A stretch of 64,000 nucleotides of DNA from Bacillus sp. IITD106 (GCF_019459225.1 NZ_JAIAZY010000022.1:1-64000); one strand, 5' to 3'; positions 36,226-45,611 are shown, numbered from the stretch's first letter. Made by a program: numbers and translations. The notes: generated by a model not told the origin, from the sequence alone.

Positions 36226-37284
36226 TTATTTACTTAATAAATCAACTATTTTGTATGAGGCATCAGCATTTCCAAAATAAGGATGGAAATTAGGACTAAC
36301 TTTTCTATTCGTTGCTTCAATAATTTTAGTGACATCTGTGCCAACTAATATATTTGCATCCGTGTCAAGAGTCTCAACCCATTCTGTTTGATCACGAAGA
36401 GTAATGCAAGGTACCTCCATAAAATAAGCTTCTTTTTGAACGCCTCCAGAGTCGGTTAATATTTTTAAAGCATGATTTTCTAGCTTCAGCATATCTAAAT
36501 ATCCAACCGGGTTAATAACGTGCAAGTCTGGAATTGTAGTTAGGTCAATTCCATAAGAAATAAGTTTACTCTTGGTTCTAGGGTGAATTGGCCAAACTTT
36601 CTTTCCTTTGATTTGTGAAAATGCATTAATAATTCGACTTATATTTTCAAAACTATCTGTATTTTCCGCCCTATGAATCGTAACTAAATAATATTCCTTA
36701 CTTTTTAAATTATGTTCGTCCAATATTTTAGAACGTTTTTCAGCAAGCTCTTTGTTATATGTAACAGTATCATACATTACATCGCCAACATTCCAAACGT
36801 TATTTTTTATATTTTCGTTATATAAATTTCGAACCGCAGTCTCAGTCGGACAATATAAATGATGTGATACGTGATCAGTCATAACTCGATTAATTTCTTC
36901 GGGCATCCTTTTATTAAAACTTCTTAAGCCTGCCTCTATATGGACTACAGGAATATGAAGTTTTGCCGCTGTAAGCGCACCAGCTAGAGTAGAATTTGTA
37001 TCGCCATATACTAATAAATAATCTGGACTCTCTTTTTCTAAAATATCCTCTATTGCTATCATCATTTCCCCAGTTTGTTTTCCATGTGAGGCAGAACCTA
37101 CACCAAGGTGGAAGTCAGGTTTTGGTATTGAAAGCTCATCAAAAAAAATTTCGGACATATTTTGATCATAATGCTGACCTGTATGAACGATTAGCTCTTG
37201 AAACTCCTGTCTTATGGCTCTAGAAACAGGTGCAGCTTTAATGAACTGAGGCCTTGCCCCGATTACTGTTACAATTTTCTTCAT
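36226..37284 (-). CDS. UDP-N-acetylglucosamine 2-epimerase family, WbpI-like, 352 aa
   Basis: The fold is that of the non-hydrolysing 2-epimerases: VTVIGARPQFIKAAPVSR, HTGQHYDQNMSEIFFDEL, VYGDTNSTLAGALTA, HIEAGLRSFNKRMPEEINR, TIHRAENTD and TDSGGVQKEAYF. IGARPQFIKAAPVSR matches WbpI/WlbD, which epimerise UDP-GlcNAc3NAcA to UDP-ManNAc3NAcA, rather than the WecB/MnaA type (GTRPEAIK) present at 19440. The two types in one locus imply two different substrates. AAGGTAGG precedes ATG. Confidence 0.9.
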   Translation of the reverse strand: MKKIVTVIGARPQFIKAAPVSRAIRQEFQELIVHTGQHYDQNMSEIFFDELSIPKPDFHLGVGSASHGKQTGEMMIAIEDILEKESPDYLLVYGDTNSTLAGALTAAKLHIPVVHIEAGLRSFNKRMPEEINRVMTDHVSHHLYCPTETAVRNLYNENIKNNVWNVGDVMYDTVTYNKELAEKRSKILDEHNLKSKEYYLVTIHRAENTDSFENISRIINAFSQIKGKKVWPIHPRTKSKLISYGIDLTTIPDLHVINPVGYLDMLKLENHALKILTDSGGVQKEAYFMEVPCITLRDQTEWVETLDTDANILVGTDVTKIIEATNRKVSPNFHPYFGNADASYKIVDLLSK

Positions 37285-37318
37285 ATTTGAACCTACCTTA
37301 AAATGTTTTTACAAGAAA

Positions 37319-38428
37319 TCAATTTGTTAAATCATTATATAATTTTTCAACCCTTGCATACCACGACTGTTTATTATACGCAGTATTTAAAATGTTATCT
37401 TGGTACCTTTTGTATGTGTTCATGTTTGTAAGTGTTAAAATACCCCTGGAAAACTCGTCTACATTATCTTCTGTTACAATACCATATTCATTTTCTGAAA
37501 CAAACATTGCTTGGGCATCACAATTTGTAACTAAAAGTGGTAAACCAAAAGAAAGATATTCGAAGAGTTTGACTGGCATAGAAAAATCGTGATAAATGCT
37601 TTTTTTCCTCGGAATAACACCAACATTTACGTTTTCATACAATTTTTCCAGCTCTGCACCAGACAAATGCTGAACTATAAACCAAGGTTTATCAGAATAT
37701 TTTTGCAACATTTCGTTTTGTTCATATTCATTTTCCCGGCATACTAAAAAGAGTTGGACCTTTTTTGTTTGGTTAACTTTGTCAAGCGCTTGTAACAAAA
37801 CATTCATTCCATACTCATCGTTAATAGCACCGACATATACTAAATTTAGATCCGCATGATTATTTTGGGTTTCAGCTATTTTCATTCTATCAATCCCGGG
37901 TGGCAACCCACTAATCTTACCTGGCCATTCTACAAATTCATTCATTTCCAATGATGGCAAATAAAGAATATCAACTACTTTTTGATACGTTGATAGTTCC
38001 TGATAATATAGTTTCTTCATTAATGGAGTAACTAATTTTTTGATTCCTTTTAAGACATAAAACTCTTTAAATTTCCAATATATATCTCGGTAAAATAATC
38101 CTATAGATACATTGTTTCTTTTTAAATACTTCCAAAATTTATAATCTATAAAAGGATTTTTCGGAATATGATTATCATTTGTTAGCCAATAAGGAGTTGT
38201 GCTATTTTCCATATAGCAAAACAATGTATTTTTTACTTTCCCAGAATTCATAAATTGCTTTATTTTCTTTTTTCTTAATCCGCTTTCTCCTGAGATAACA
38301 ATAATTTCAATCCCATTATTTGTGCCAAATGCCCGAAATGCCTCGATCATTTTTATAGGTCTTACACCTGATCCGCTCTTTGGATTATTACTCAGTTTGT
38401 ATGGAAAATAAACAATGATATTATTCAT
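37319..38428 (-). CDS. Glycosyltransferase (GT-B, GT4-like), 369 aa
   Basis: N-terminal SNNPKSGSGVRPIKMIEAF resembles acceptor-domain openings of GT4 enzymes. The C-terminal half has NLVYVGAINDEYGMNVLLQAL, VQLFLVCRENE, then IPRKKSIYHDFSMPVKLFEYLSFG split around the usual donor-binding Glu (KLFEYLSFGLPLLVTN). AGGTGA lies eight bases before ATG. It follows the priming transferase by 48 bases, so it may add the second sugar. Donor unknown. Confidence 0.82.
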   Translation of the reverse strand: MNNIIVYFPYKLSNNPKSGSGVRPIKMIEAFRAFGTNNGIEIIVISGESGLRKKKIKQFMNSGKVKNTLFCYMENSTTPYWLTNDNHIPKNPFIDYKFWKYLKRNNVSIGLFYRDIYWKFKEFYVLKGIKKLVTPLMKKLYYQELSTYQKVVDILYLPSLEMNEFVEWPGKISGLPPGIDRMKIAETQNNHADLNLVYVGAINDEYGMNVLLQALDKVNQTKKVQLFLVCRENEYEQNEMLQKYSDKPWFIVQHLSGAELEKLYENVNVGVIPRKKSIYHDFSMPVKLFEYLSFGLPLLVTNCDAQAMFVSENEYGIVTEDNVDEFSRGILTLTNMNTYKRYQDNILNTAYNKQSWYARVEKLYNDLTN

Positions 38429-38476
38429 CCTGCTTCACCTATTAACACGATCTTTTTTATATAATCATGTTCTGCC

Positions 38477-39115
38477 TTATTTAAGTATTTCCCTAATAGT
38501 CAACAGTATCAACTTAATATCAGTTATGACTGATTGCTTTTGTAGATACTTCAAATTCAACTTCAATTTATCCACCATAACTTCCTCAATATACGTCTTC
38601 TCAGGATCCTTAGCTTTAGCTAATACCTCATTTTCATTTCGATATTTAATTGAAGCGTAGTCAGTGATTCCTGGTCTAATTTCGAATATCCTTTTTTGCT
38701 CCTGATTATAAAAGGCCGTATATTTCGGAACCTCTGGGCGCGGACCTACTAAACTCATATCTCCTTTTAGGACATTAAATAATTGCGGTAGTTCGTCTAA
38801 CTTAAATTTCCGCAAAAAATGTCCTATTCTTGTTATGCGTTGATCCTTACCAACCGTAATCTGCTTACCTTTTTTCTCTGCATCAACAACCATTGTTCGA
38901 AACTTAAATATTTCAAAAGGCTTCTCATGCTTTCCGACTCTTATTTGTTTAAATAAAATGGGACCTTTAGAATCAAATTTAATTAATATACAAATAATGA
39001 TTAGTATTGGTGAAATAATAATGATTCCTACCAACGAAAGTAAAAAGTCCATAGACCTTTTTATAAAATCATTAATGGGTCTAACTTGATGTCTGGAAAT
39101 TGACTTACTCTCCAT
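38477..39115 (-). CDS. PglC/EpsL-like undecaprenyl-phosphate sugar-1-phosphate transferase, 212 aa
   Basis: The priming enzyme of locus B. A membrane-embedded helix (about 23-45) is followed by [39 protein letters not shown] and [12 protein letters not shown], with the catalytic Asp-Glu pair in LDELPQ. The C-terminus ([17 protein letters not shown]) is of the small PglC/EpsL type rather than the WbaP-like type of the 11476 enzyme. Its gene follows a PglE-like aminotransferase, so the donor is probably a UDP-amino sugar such as a bacillosamine derivative (inference). AGGTGA precedes ATG. Confidence 0.9.
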   Translation of the reverse strand: MESKSISRHQVRPINDFIKRSMDFLLSLVGIIIISPILIIICILIKFDSKGPILFKQIRVGKHEKPFEIFKFRTMVVDAEKKGKQITVGKDQRITRIGHFLRKFKLDELPQLFNVLKGDMSLVGPRPEVPKYTAFYNQEQKRIFEIRPGITDYASIKYRNENEVLAKAKDPEKTYIEEVMVDKLKLNLKYLQKQSVITDIKLILLTIREILK

Positions 39116-39132
39116 TTAAATCACCTGCTTAA

Positions 39133-40284
39133 TTATCTTTTATAGGTTTCAGCAATTTCAGACACAGCTTGAATGACATAGTTAACTTGGCTTTCAGTCA
39201 TTTTTGGATATAGAGGCAACGAAACTGCACCTTCAAATGCAGCTAAAGCATTTGGATAGTCTTCTATTTTGTAGCCTCGTCTTTTGTAGTAAGGATGCAT
39301 TGGAACCGGAATGAAATGTACGCTTGTTCCAATTCCTTTTTCATTTAATTTTTCTATAAGCTCTGCCCGATCAATTGTAAAAAATTCCGGATTCATTCTT
39401 AATACATATAAATGCCATGCATGACGGTTAATATCATCGTTATGAGGTACTGTAAATCCATCTATTTTGGAAAAAGCATCATTGTACATTTTGGCATATT
39501 TTTCTCTAGTTTGTTGCATTTTTTCTAACTTCTTTAATTGGACTAAACCAAAAGCTGCTTGGATATCTGTCATATTATACTTAAATCCCGGATATTCGAC
39601 TTCATAATACCAAGACCCTTTATCGGAATATCGATTCCAAGCATTTTTACTCATGCCATGAAGGCTCATGACTCTCATTTGATCAGCGGCTTCGTCATCA
39701 TTAGTCGTCACCATACCACCTTCACCAGTGACCAGGTTTTTTGTTGCATAGAAACTAAAGCAAGTATAGTCGCCGATACTCCCAATCATTTTCCCTTTAT
39801 ACTTTGTATAGACTGCGTGTGCAGCATCTTCTATAACTTTGAGGTTATGCTTTTTCGCCAACTCCATAATCGGGTCCATGTCACATGGATAACCAGCAAA
39901 ATGGACAGGGACGATTGCCTTTGTCTTTTTTGTGATTTTCTTTTCAATTTCATTAACGTCTATATTCATCGTTACCGGATCAATATCAGCAAACACCGGA
40001 GTTGCACCCGTATGTATCGTCGTATTGGAACTCGCCACAAATGTATATGGCGTTGTAATGACTTCATCCCCCGCCCCAACGCCAGCAGCGAGCTGAGCAA
40101 TATGGAGACCAGCCGTACATGAGTTTAACCCAATTGCGTTCTCTGCGTTCACATAATTTTTGAATTGTTTTTCAAATTCAACCGTTTTTGGACCTTTGCT
40201 TAACCAATTTGATTGAATCGTATCAATCACTTCTTTGATTTCTTCATCCTCGATTAAAGGTAAAGCATATGGGATATTCTCCAT
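39133..40284 (-). CDS. DegT/DnrJ/EryC1 aminotransferase, PglE/EpsN-like, 383 aa
   Basis: A PLP sugar aminotransferase: IPYALPLIEDEEIKEV, NSCTAGLHIAQLAAGVGAGDEVITTPYTF (in two parts), PVHFAGYPCDMDPIM, VIEDAAHAVY, PLP lysine in SFYATKNLVTGEGG, and KYNMTDIQAAFGLVQL. PVHFAGYPCDM and ATKNLVTGEGG are features of enzymes that aminate UDP-4-keto-6-deoxy sugars (PseC, ArnB, PglE). The PglF-like dehydratase at 43431 would make that substrate. ATG at 40284 follows AGGTGG; the upstream GTG overlaps the site. Confidence 0.9.
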   Translation of the reverse strand: MENIPYALPLIEDEEIKEVIDTIQSNWLSKGPKTVEFEKQFKNYVNAENAIGLNSCTAGLHIAQLAAGVGAGDEVITTPYTFVASSNTTIHTGATPVFADIDPVTMNIDVNEIEKKITKKTKAIVPVHFAGYPCDMDPIMELAKKHNLKVIEDAAHAVYTKYKGKMIGSIGDYTCFSFYATKNLVTGEGGMVTTNDDEAADQMRVMSLHGMSKNAWNRYSDKGSWYYEVEYPGFKYNMTDIQAAFGLVQLKKLEKMQQTREKYAKMYNDAFSKIDGFTVPHNDDINRHAWHLYVLRMNPEFFTIDRAELIEKLNEKGIGTSVHFIPVPMHPYYKRRGYKIEDYPNALAAFEGAVSLPLYPKMTESQVNYVIQAVSEIAETYKR

Positions 40285-40320
40285 TTTTTTATCCACCTTT
40301 ATTATTAAAAAAATAATTAA

Positions 40321-41550
40321 TTATCTGTTCATGATGTTAAGGAATTTCTCTGCTAGCACTTTATAATCATGCTCCTTCATGACAAATTCTTTTCCGTTCA
40401 CGCCCATTTGTTTTCTTTTTTCTTCTGATGTGTTCATCATTTGTTTCACTGCACCTGCAATTGCTCGTGGATCCTCCGGAGGAATCGATATTCCACTGTC
40501 AGCCTCTGCAACTAAATCATTTCCTGCTTCAATACCATGAATGATTGGCTTTGCGGACATCATATAGTCCAGTAATTTATTCGGACTTACGCCAAATTGG
40601 TACAGTGGGCTTTTTCTCCAGCCAATATATAAGCAATCCATTTTGCTTAAAAAATTGGGGATTGCCTTTTTGTTGATGACAGGAAGAAAATGCAGATTAT
40701 TTACATTTTTTTGTATTGCTAATTCAACGAGTTTTTCCTTTTCGGGGCCTTTCCCAACAAAGACAAAGGCTACTGGTTCATCTCGAAGATGTTCACATGC
40801 TTCAATGACATATTCAAGCGCATTGGCAATTCCATGAGTGCCGGCATAACCAATTAAAAATTTATTTTCCGCTTTTAAACGCTCTATGATCCTCTGATGC
40901 CCTTGAGGAATTGTTTCTGTCGCTTCAACCCATTGCTCTACATCAATGCCATTCGGTAAATAATGAAACTTCTCAGGCTTCATACCATGTTCCACCATGT
41001 GTTCGAGTGCTTTTGGAAGAAATGAAACAACTTCATCAGTCTTGCGATAAGCGTCATTCTCACCTTTTTGCATCAGCATAATGAAAGGGTGGTATGGCGA
41101 CATATTGCCAAGTAGCATCGGGGACAATGGCCATAAATCATGAACTTCGAATATTAGTTTGGCGCCTGTTTTTTTAGCAATCGCTGAAGCAGGGTAAATG
41201 TCCAATGGATACGTAGAAGATGCAATGACGACATTTGGTGAAACGAGATCAATGATTTTCTTCGTATTCATCCGCAGCTCTTTCACGAATGAAATCATAT
41301 TGATAACTCTTTTCACACCATTCCCTTCGTAATCGGGGGTTTTAATCCAAATGTAGCGAATGCCATCTAAAGCTTCTTCAGTCCATTTCCCTTTCATGGT
41401 AGGTTGAACGGTCCTTATATGGGACTGTGAAGCACCTATGATTGTTACGTTATGCCCGTGCTTCACCCATTCCTTCGCCAAATAGTATGGACGATACTCC
41501 ATCCCATGAATATTTGAACCTGCATAATGATTTATTAATAATATGTTCAT
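40321..41550 (-). CDS. Glycosyltransferase family 4, WbuB-like, 409 aa
   Basis: It opens MNILLINHYAGSNIHGMEYRPYYLAKEW, followed by THGIANALEYVIEA and VFVGKGPEKEKLVEL. The donor site is IGWRKSPLYQFGVSPNKLLDYMMSAKPII. This subfamily is common in clusters that make N-acetylated amino sugars. ATG at 41550 has GGTGGG upstream. It starts 13 bases after the acetyltransferase stop and clearly shares its operon. Confidence 0.88.
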   Translation of the reverse strand: MNILLINHYAGSNIHGMEYRPYYLAKEWVKHGHNVTIIGASQSHIRTVQPTMKGKWTEEALDGIRYIWIKTPDYEGNGVKRVINMISFVKELRMNTKKIIDLVSPNVVIASSTYPLDIYPASAIAKKTGAKLIFEVHDLWPLSPMLLGNMSPYHPFIMLMQKGENDAYRKTDEVVSFLPKALEHMVEHGMKPEKFHYLPNGIDVEQWVEATETIPQGHQRIIERLKAENKFLIGYAGTHGIANALEYVIEACEHLRDEPVAFVFVGKGPEKEKLVELAIQKNVNNLHFLPVINKKAIPNFLSKMDCLYIGWRKSPLYQFGVSPNKLLDYMMSAKPIIHGIEAGNDLVAEADSGISIPPEDPRAIAGAVKQMMNTSEEKRKQMGVNGKEFVMKEHDYKVLAEKFLNIMNR

Positions 41551-41562
41551 TTTTCCCACCAA

Positions 41563-42273
41563 TTATTGATTCCGTAGTAATTGATCTTCTGGCACTTCTC
41601 TTACTTTCTTTGCAGGATGACCAACTACTAGCTCCTCTGATTGTACGTCCTTGCTGACCAAACTACCAGCGGCAACCGCACCATCTTCGTATATCGTTTT
41701 CCCAGGCAAAATGGTCGCATTTGCACCGATTCTTCCGCCTTTTTTAACTGTAACACCTTTAAAGTGCTTTAGTCTTTCCTTTGATCTTGCCATATAATTA
41801 TCATTTGTCGTGACTACATAAGGGGCAATGAATACATAATCCTCGAGGCTTGAATAGGCGGTTATGTAACTATTCGTTTCTAATTTGCAAAAACTACCCA
41901 CTTGGCAGTCATTTTCAATTGCTACACCTCTACCCACAATTGTTTTGTTACCAACTGTGACTCTCTCCCTGATTGTAGCTAAGTCTGCAATAAAAACATC
42001 ATCTCCTATTTCTGAATTTGCATAAATAATCGATGAAGTCCCAATTGTTACCCCACTTCCAATAACCGTGGGGGGCAATTTTTTCACTTCGGGTAAAATG
42101 GAGTTTTTTGCTCTAGATGGTTGTTTTCCAATGACTACATTATCTTGAATTAAAACGTTATCTCCTATTTTTACACCATCATATATAATGACATTGTGCC
42201 CGATCACAATGTTTTCACCGAACTCAACATTTTCGCCAATCACTACATTTTTTCCAGTTTCGAAACTAGCCAT
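41563..42273 (-). CDS. Left-handed beta-helix N-acetyltransferase, WbpD/WlbB-like, 236 aa
   Basis: The sequence is built of hexapeptide repeats ([LIV]-G-x4): VVIGENVEFGENIVIGHNV and onward, then a C-terminal block FIAPYVVTTNDNYM, HFKGVTVKKGGRIGANATILPG and VVGHPAKKVREV. It would acetylate a sugar amine with acetyl-CoA. It lacks the N-terminal Rossmann-like domain of PglD/EpsM and lies 28 bases after the WlbA-like gene, so a WbpD role at C3 is the best guess. It is the only recognisable sugar N-acetyltransferase in the locus. ATG at 42273 follows GAGAGG at a slightly long spacing. Confidence 0.85.
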   Translation of the reverse strand: MASFETGKNVVIGENVEFGENIVIGHNVIIYDGVKIGDNVLIQDNVVIGKQPSRAKNSILPEVKKLPPTVIGSGVTIGTSSIIYANSEIGDDVFIADLATIRERVTVGNKTIVGRGVAIENDCQVGSFCKLETNSYITAYSSLEDYVFIAPYVVTTNDNYMARSKERLKHFKGVTVKKGGRIGANATILPGKTIYEDGAVAAGSLVSKDVQSEELVVGHPAKKVREVPEDQLLRNQ

Positions 42274-42301
42274 TAAAATCAAGCCTCTCAATTATGATGT
42301 A

Positions 42302-43333
42302 TTACTCTATATCTTTTGCTTTTAACGGAATGCCCTTTTCAGCTGATTGATAGAGACCCGCAACTAATTGTAGTGCCTTTATCCCTTCTTCACCACTAAC
42401 GATTGGATCCCGATTTTCATTAATAGCTTGGACCATGTCTTCAATTATGCATTGATGACCCGGTTTGCCATAAGGATTGTTATCAATTGATTGTTTCAGT
42501 TGGAGGACAGAATCACTAGATATTCCTTCCATTACCCAATGTTCGATAAAGTTTGCCGTCGTTCCTCCAATTTTAACTGTTGCGTTTTCCCCAAATATAC
42601 TTAATGACTCTTCAAAATTTTTAGGGTAAATGGTGGTAGCAGCCTCTATAACACCTAATGCTCCACTTTTAAATCGAACCAATCCAGTTGAGACATCTTC
42701 CGCTTCAATATTGCGCAACCTAGTGGCAGACATACTGTATACCTCTTCTATGTCTCCCATAAACCATAATAATAAATCTAGATTATGTATAGCTTGGTTC
42801 ATTAAAACGCCGCCATCTAATGATTTTGTTCCTCTCCAAGGTGCTTGATCAAAATACTCCTGATTTCGATTCCAACGTACAGTTGCATTGGCATGGCTGA
42901 ATTTCCCAAACCTATTTTGATCAACGGCTTTTTTCAATTCAATCATTGCTGGTCGGAAGCGATTTGGATGAAGTACCGCTAACTTCACTCCATTTTCCTT
43001 ACATGAATCAATAATTAATTTTGCATCGCTTAATGTTAAAGCAATTGGTTTTTCAACAATCACATGTTTCTTTGCGTTTGCTGCCTTTACCGCCAGCGGT
43101 GCATGAGAACCGCTTGGTGTGCAAATATTTACAACGTCTATATCTGGGTTTCTTAGCATTTCATCAAAATTTTCATACGCTTTAGCACCATATTCTTTAA
43201 CATACGGATCCATATTAGACGCAATTGTGTCACAAACTGCTAATAAATTTACTCCATCTGCGTGTTTGATGCCCTCGGCATGTTTTTTCGCGATATGCCC
43301 GCATCCTACAATTGCAAAATTGATTTTTCTCAT
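42302..43333 (-). CDS. Gfo/Idh/MocA oxidoreductase, WlbA/WbpB-like, 343 aa
   Basis: An NAD-dependent 3-dehydrogenase. Rossmann domain: INFAIVGCGHIAKKHAEGI, then NICTPSGSHAPLAV and VIVEKPIALT. The substrate domain contains RWNRNQEYFDQAPWRGT, LDGGVLMNQAIHNLDLLLW and RNIEAEDVSTG, a pattern I recognise from WlbA, which oxidises C3 of UDP-GlcNAcA. This gives the 3-keto substrate for the WbpE-like aminotransferase. AGAGGTG lies seven bases before ATG. Confidence 0.9.
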   Translation of the reverse strand: MRKINFAIVGCGHIAKKHAEGIKHADGVNLLAVCDTIASNMDPYVKEYGAKAYENFDEMLRNPDIDVVNICTPSGSHAPLAVKAANAKKHVIVEKPIALTLSDAKLIIDSCKENGVKLAVLHPNRFRPAMIELKKAVDQNRFGKFSHANATVRWNRNQEYFDQAPWRGTKSLDGGVLMNQAIHNLDLLLWFMGDIEEVYSMSATRLRNIEAEDVSTGLVRFKSGALGVIEAATTIYPKNFEESLSIFGENATVKIGGTTANFIEHWVMEGISSDSVLQLKQSIDNNPYGKPGHQCIIEDMVQAINENRDPIVSGEEGIKALQLVAGLYQSAEKGIPLKAKDIE

Positions 43334-43382
43334 CTTTAAACACCTCTAGTTGTTTTTATTTCTTCCCTGCAAAAATCAGCAA

Positions 43383-43425
43383 AAGAACGTGAGTAAGTTT
43401 TGAATAAAACCTACTCTACGTTCTT
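43383..43425 (-). terminator. Long hairpin between the dehydratase and oxidoreductase genes
   Basis: AGAACGT, AGTA and GTTTT on the left pair with AAAAC, TACT and ACGTTCT on the right in one long interrupted stem. The minus strand continues TTTTGCTGATTTTTGC. It starts six bases after the dehydratase stop, inside what is otherwise an operon, and may limit transcription of the downstream genes. Confidence 0.6.
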
Positions 43426-43430
43426 GCTTA

Positions 43431-45287
43431 TCAATTTAAAGCGGCTAAAAGCGATTTTACCTTTTGATGATTTGGTCCTGAACTAGTTTTTTTATTTGTT
43501 ATTTTTAGAAGGGTTTTCCTAAGTTCTTCTTGATTATAAATACTTTTTTCTATCATGTGAAGGATGTAATCCGTTTTTTCTTCTGTTGCTTTTCCGATAT
43601 AAATTTTCGGGTAAACTTGAACCGGATTGATCTCATCTTCATTTAATAGTTCTTCATATAATTTTTCACCAGGACGCAATCCCGTAATCTCTATTTTAAT
43701 ATCATCTTCTGTATATCCAGATAATTTTATTAAATTTTTAGCTAAATCGATTATTTTAACAGGGTCACCCATATCAAGAACAAAAATCTCTCCGCCACGT
43801 GCTAGAGCTCCCGCTTGAATAACTAATCGCGCCGCCTCCGGGATTGTCATAAAATACCTTGTCATATTAGGGTCGGTAACAGTGACCGGACCACCGTTAG
43901 CAATCTGTTTTTTAAATAGTGGAATTACACTGCCCCTACTTCCTAAAACATTCCCAAACCGAACAGCTACAAAGCGTGTGTTACTCGTTGCATCTAAGTT
44001 TTGCACAATAATTTCGGCTATTCGCTTGGTTGCGCCCATAACACTTGTTGGGTTAACGGCCTTGTCAGTGGAAATCATAACAAATGTATTTACATTTGCA
44101 GCATCCGCGGCTTCTGCCACATTTTTCGTCCCGTACACATTATTTTTCACGGCTTCCTCCGGTGAAATTTCCATGAGAGGAACATGTTTATGTGCGGCAG
44201 CATGGAAAACAAAAGCTGGTCTATATTTAAACATCAATTTGAACATTTTATCTCTATCTTGCACATCGGCAATTTCGGGATGAAAGGTAATTTCATTTTT
44301 ATATTTTGACTTTAATTCCATCTCAATTGTATAAATACTATTTTCACCGTGCCCTAATAAAATCATCTGTTTTGGTTCAAAGTGACATAATTGTCTGCAA
44401 AGTTCCGAACCAATGGATCCTCCTGCACCAGTGACTAGAACAGTTTGTCCTTTTATTTTGCTTGCAATCGTTTCAATATCAAGCTCAACAGGGTCTCTTC
44501 CCAATAAATCTTCAATAGAAACATCGCGAATTTCGCTAATGGAAACTTTACCAGCAGCCAAATCCCCAATCATTGGCAAAATCTGAACGTCTTTTACCAT
44601 TTTCTTTGTCTGGGTAATGATCTCGTTTAATCTCTTTTTATTTAAGGATGGAATGGCAATAACGACATGCTCAATATTATATCTCTTAATTACCTTGGTA
44701 ATATCTTCTATTGTCCCAGCAACAGGTAAACCTCCGATTTGAAGTTGCTGAACACTTGGTTTATCATCTAAAAAGGCAACTGGAAGCAATTCAGAGCTTG
44801 GATGTTCTTTTAGTTGCCGTAAAAGCATACGGCCCGTTGATCCGGCACCGACAATTAATGTTCTTTTAGCCTTATGGCGAACCTTATTTTTATATTCAAA
44901 TAGAATACTTTGATAAAATCTCCACCAAAAACGAACCCCACCTAACATTAAAATGTGGAACATATAAGTTAAAGACAATCCACGTGCATATATATTATTA
45001 AAAAATATTTTTTGAACGATAGCGGTAATAATAATTGACGATGTTACAACACTAAAAACCCCAACAAGCTCTTCCATGCTTGCGTATCTCCATACTCTTC
45101 GATACAGACCAAAAAAATAAGAAAAGAGATGGTGGGTGATTAATAAAGTTATCGAAGTCGTAATGATTAAATCGTTAACTATATAAGAAGAAAATGGGTT
45201 TAACAAAAAGTGGGACATGTAAATTGATGCCAAGACTATTATTGAATCGATACAAGCAAGTGAAAACATCCTTGTTCTATAATTCAT
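43431..45287 (-). CDS. Membrane UDP-GlcNAc 4,6-dehydratase, PglF/CapD/EpsC-like, 618 aa
   Basis: Four N-terminal membrane helices (to about residue 135), a CoA-binding-like Rossmann domain (TLIVGAGSTGRMLLRQLK), then an SDR dehydratase domain from about residue 275 with VLVTGAGGSIGSELCRQ, AAAHKHVPLME, STDKAVNPTSVMGATKR and RFGNVLGSRGSVIPLF. Met replaces the usual catalytic Tyr (MxxxK), as in the PglF group. The product, a UDP-4-keto-6-deoxy-GlcNAc, feeds the PglE-like enzyme. ATG at 45287 follows GAGGGA. It is the first gene of locus B, behind an extended -10 promoter. Confidence 0.94.
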   Translation of the reverse strand: MNYRTRMFSLACIDSIIVLASIYMSHFLLNPFSSYIVNDLIITTSITLLITHHLFSYFFGLYRRVWRYASMEELVGVFSVVTSSIIITAIVQKIFFNNIYARGLSLTYMFHILMLGGVRFWWRFYQSILFEYKNKVRHKAKRTLIVGAGSTGRMLLRQLKEHPSSELLPVAFLDDKPSVQQLQIGGLPVAGTIEDITKVIKRYNIEHVVIAIPSLNKKRLNEIITQTKKMVKDVQILPMIGDLAAGKVSISEIRDVSIEDLLGRDPVELDIETIASKIKGQTVLVTGAGGSIGSELCRQLCHFEPKQMILLGHGENSIYTIEMELKSKYKNEITFHPEIADVQDRDKMFKLMFKYRPAFVFHAAAHKHVPLMEISPEEAVKNNVYGTKNVAEAADAANVNTFVMISTDKAVNPTSVMGATKRIAEIIVQNLDATSNTRFVAVRFGNVLGSRGSVIPLFKKQIANGGPVTVTDPNMTRYFMTIPEAARLVIQAGALARGGEIFVLDMGDPVKIIDLAKNLIKLSGYTEDDIKIEITGLRPGEKLYEELLNEDEINPVQVYPKIYIGKATEEKTDYILHMIEKSIYNQEELRKTLLKITNKKTSSGPNHQKVKSLLAALN

Positions 45288-45333
45288 AATATCCCTCACT
45301 AACTTTAACTTGTTTTAACGAATACCAAAGTTC

Positions 45334-45339
45334 ATTATA
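45334..45339 (-). promoter_or_regulatory. Extended -10 promoter of locus B
   Basis: TATAAT at 45339-45334 on the minus strand, preceded by TGTGC so that TG sits one base before the hexamer (extended -10). No good -35 box. It lies about 47 bases before the dehydratase start. Confidence 0.55.
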
Positions 45340-45517
45340 GCACATACTAAATTATTTCGGTGATAAAATTATTGTTCTTTGTATAAAATGTCGAATGTTT
45401 GATTATATTGTATACATTAAGCTCTTAAAATAACGGAAAATAACGATTCCACTTTTTTCTATTCTACATGAATGAAAAGGGTTATTTCTTTACAATTTGA
45501 TAAAACTTGTTACATTA

Positions 45518-45552
45518 TAAAAACCGACACTCATATAAGAGGTCGGTTTTCT
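45518..45552 (-). terminator. Terminator of the subtilase gene
   Basis: AAAACCGAC at 45520-45528 pairs with GTCGGTTTT at 45542-45550, with T-runs on both strands. It lies 60 bases after the stop codon of the subtilase gene. It also shields locus B from read-through. Confidence 0.85.
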
Positions 45553-45611
45553 GCAACTTAATTAATTTGACGTAATTGGACAAGACTTTGTTACACCTTT
45601 TAACAAATCGT

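Noticed and set aside
39559-40122. 187-codon plus-strand open frame
   Set aside because: It is antisense to the PglE-like aminotransferase, rich in Cys, His and Ile, with no family resemblance.
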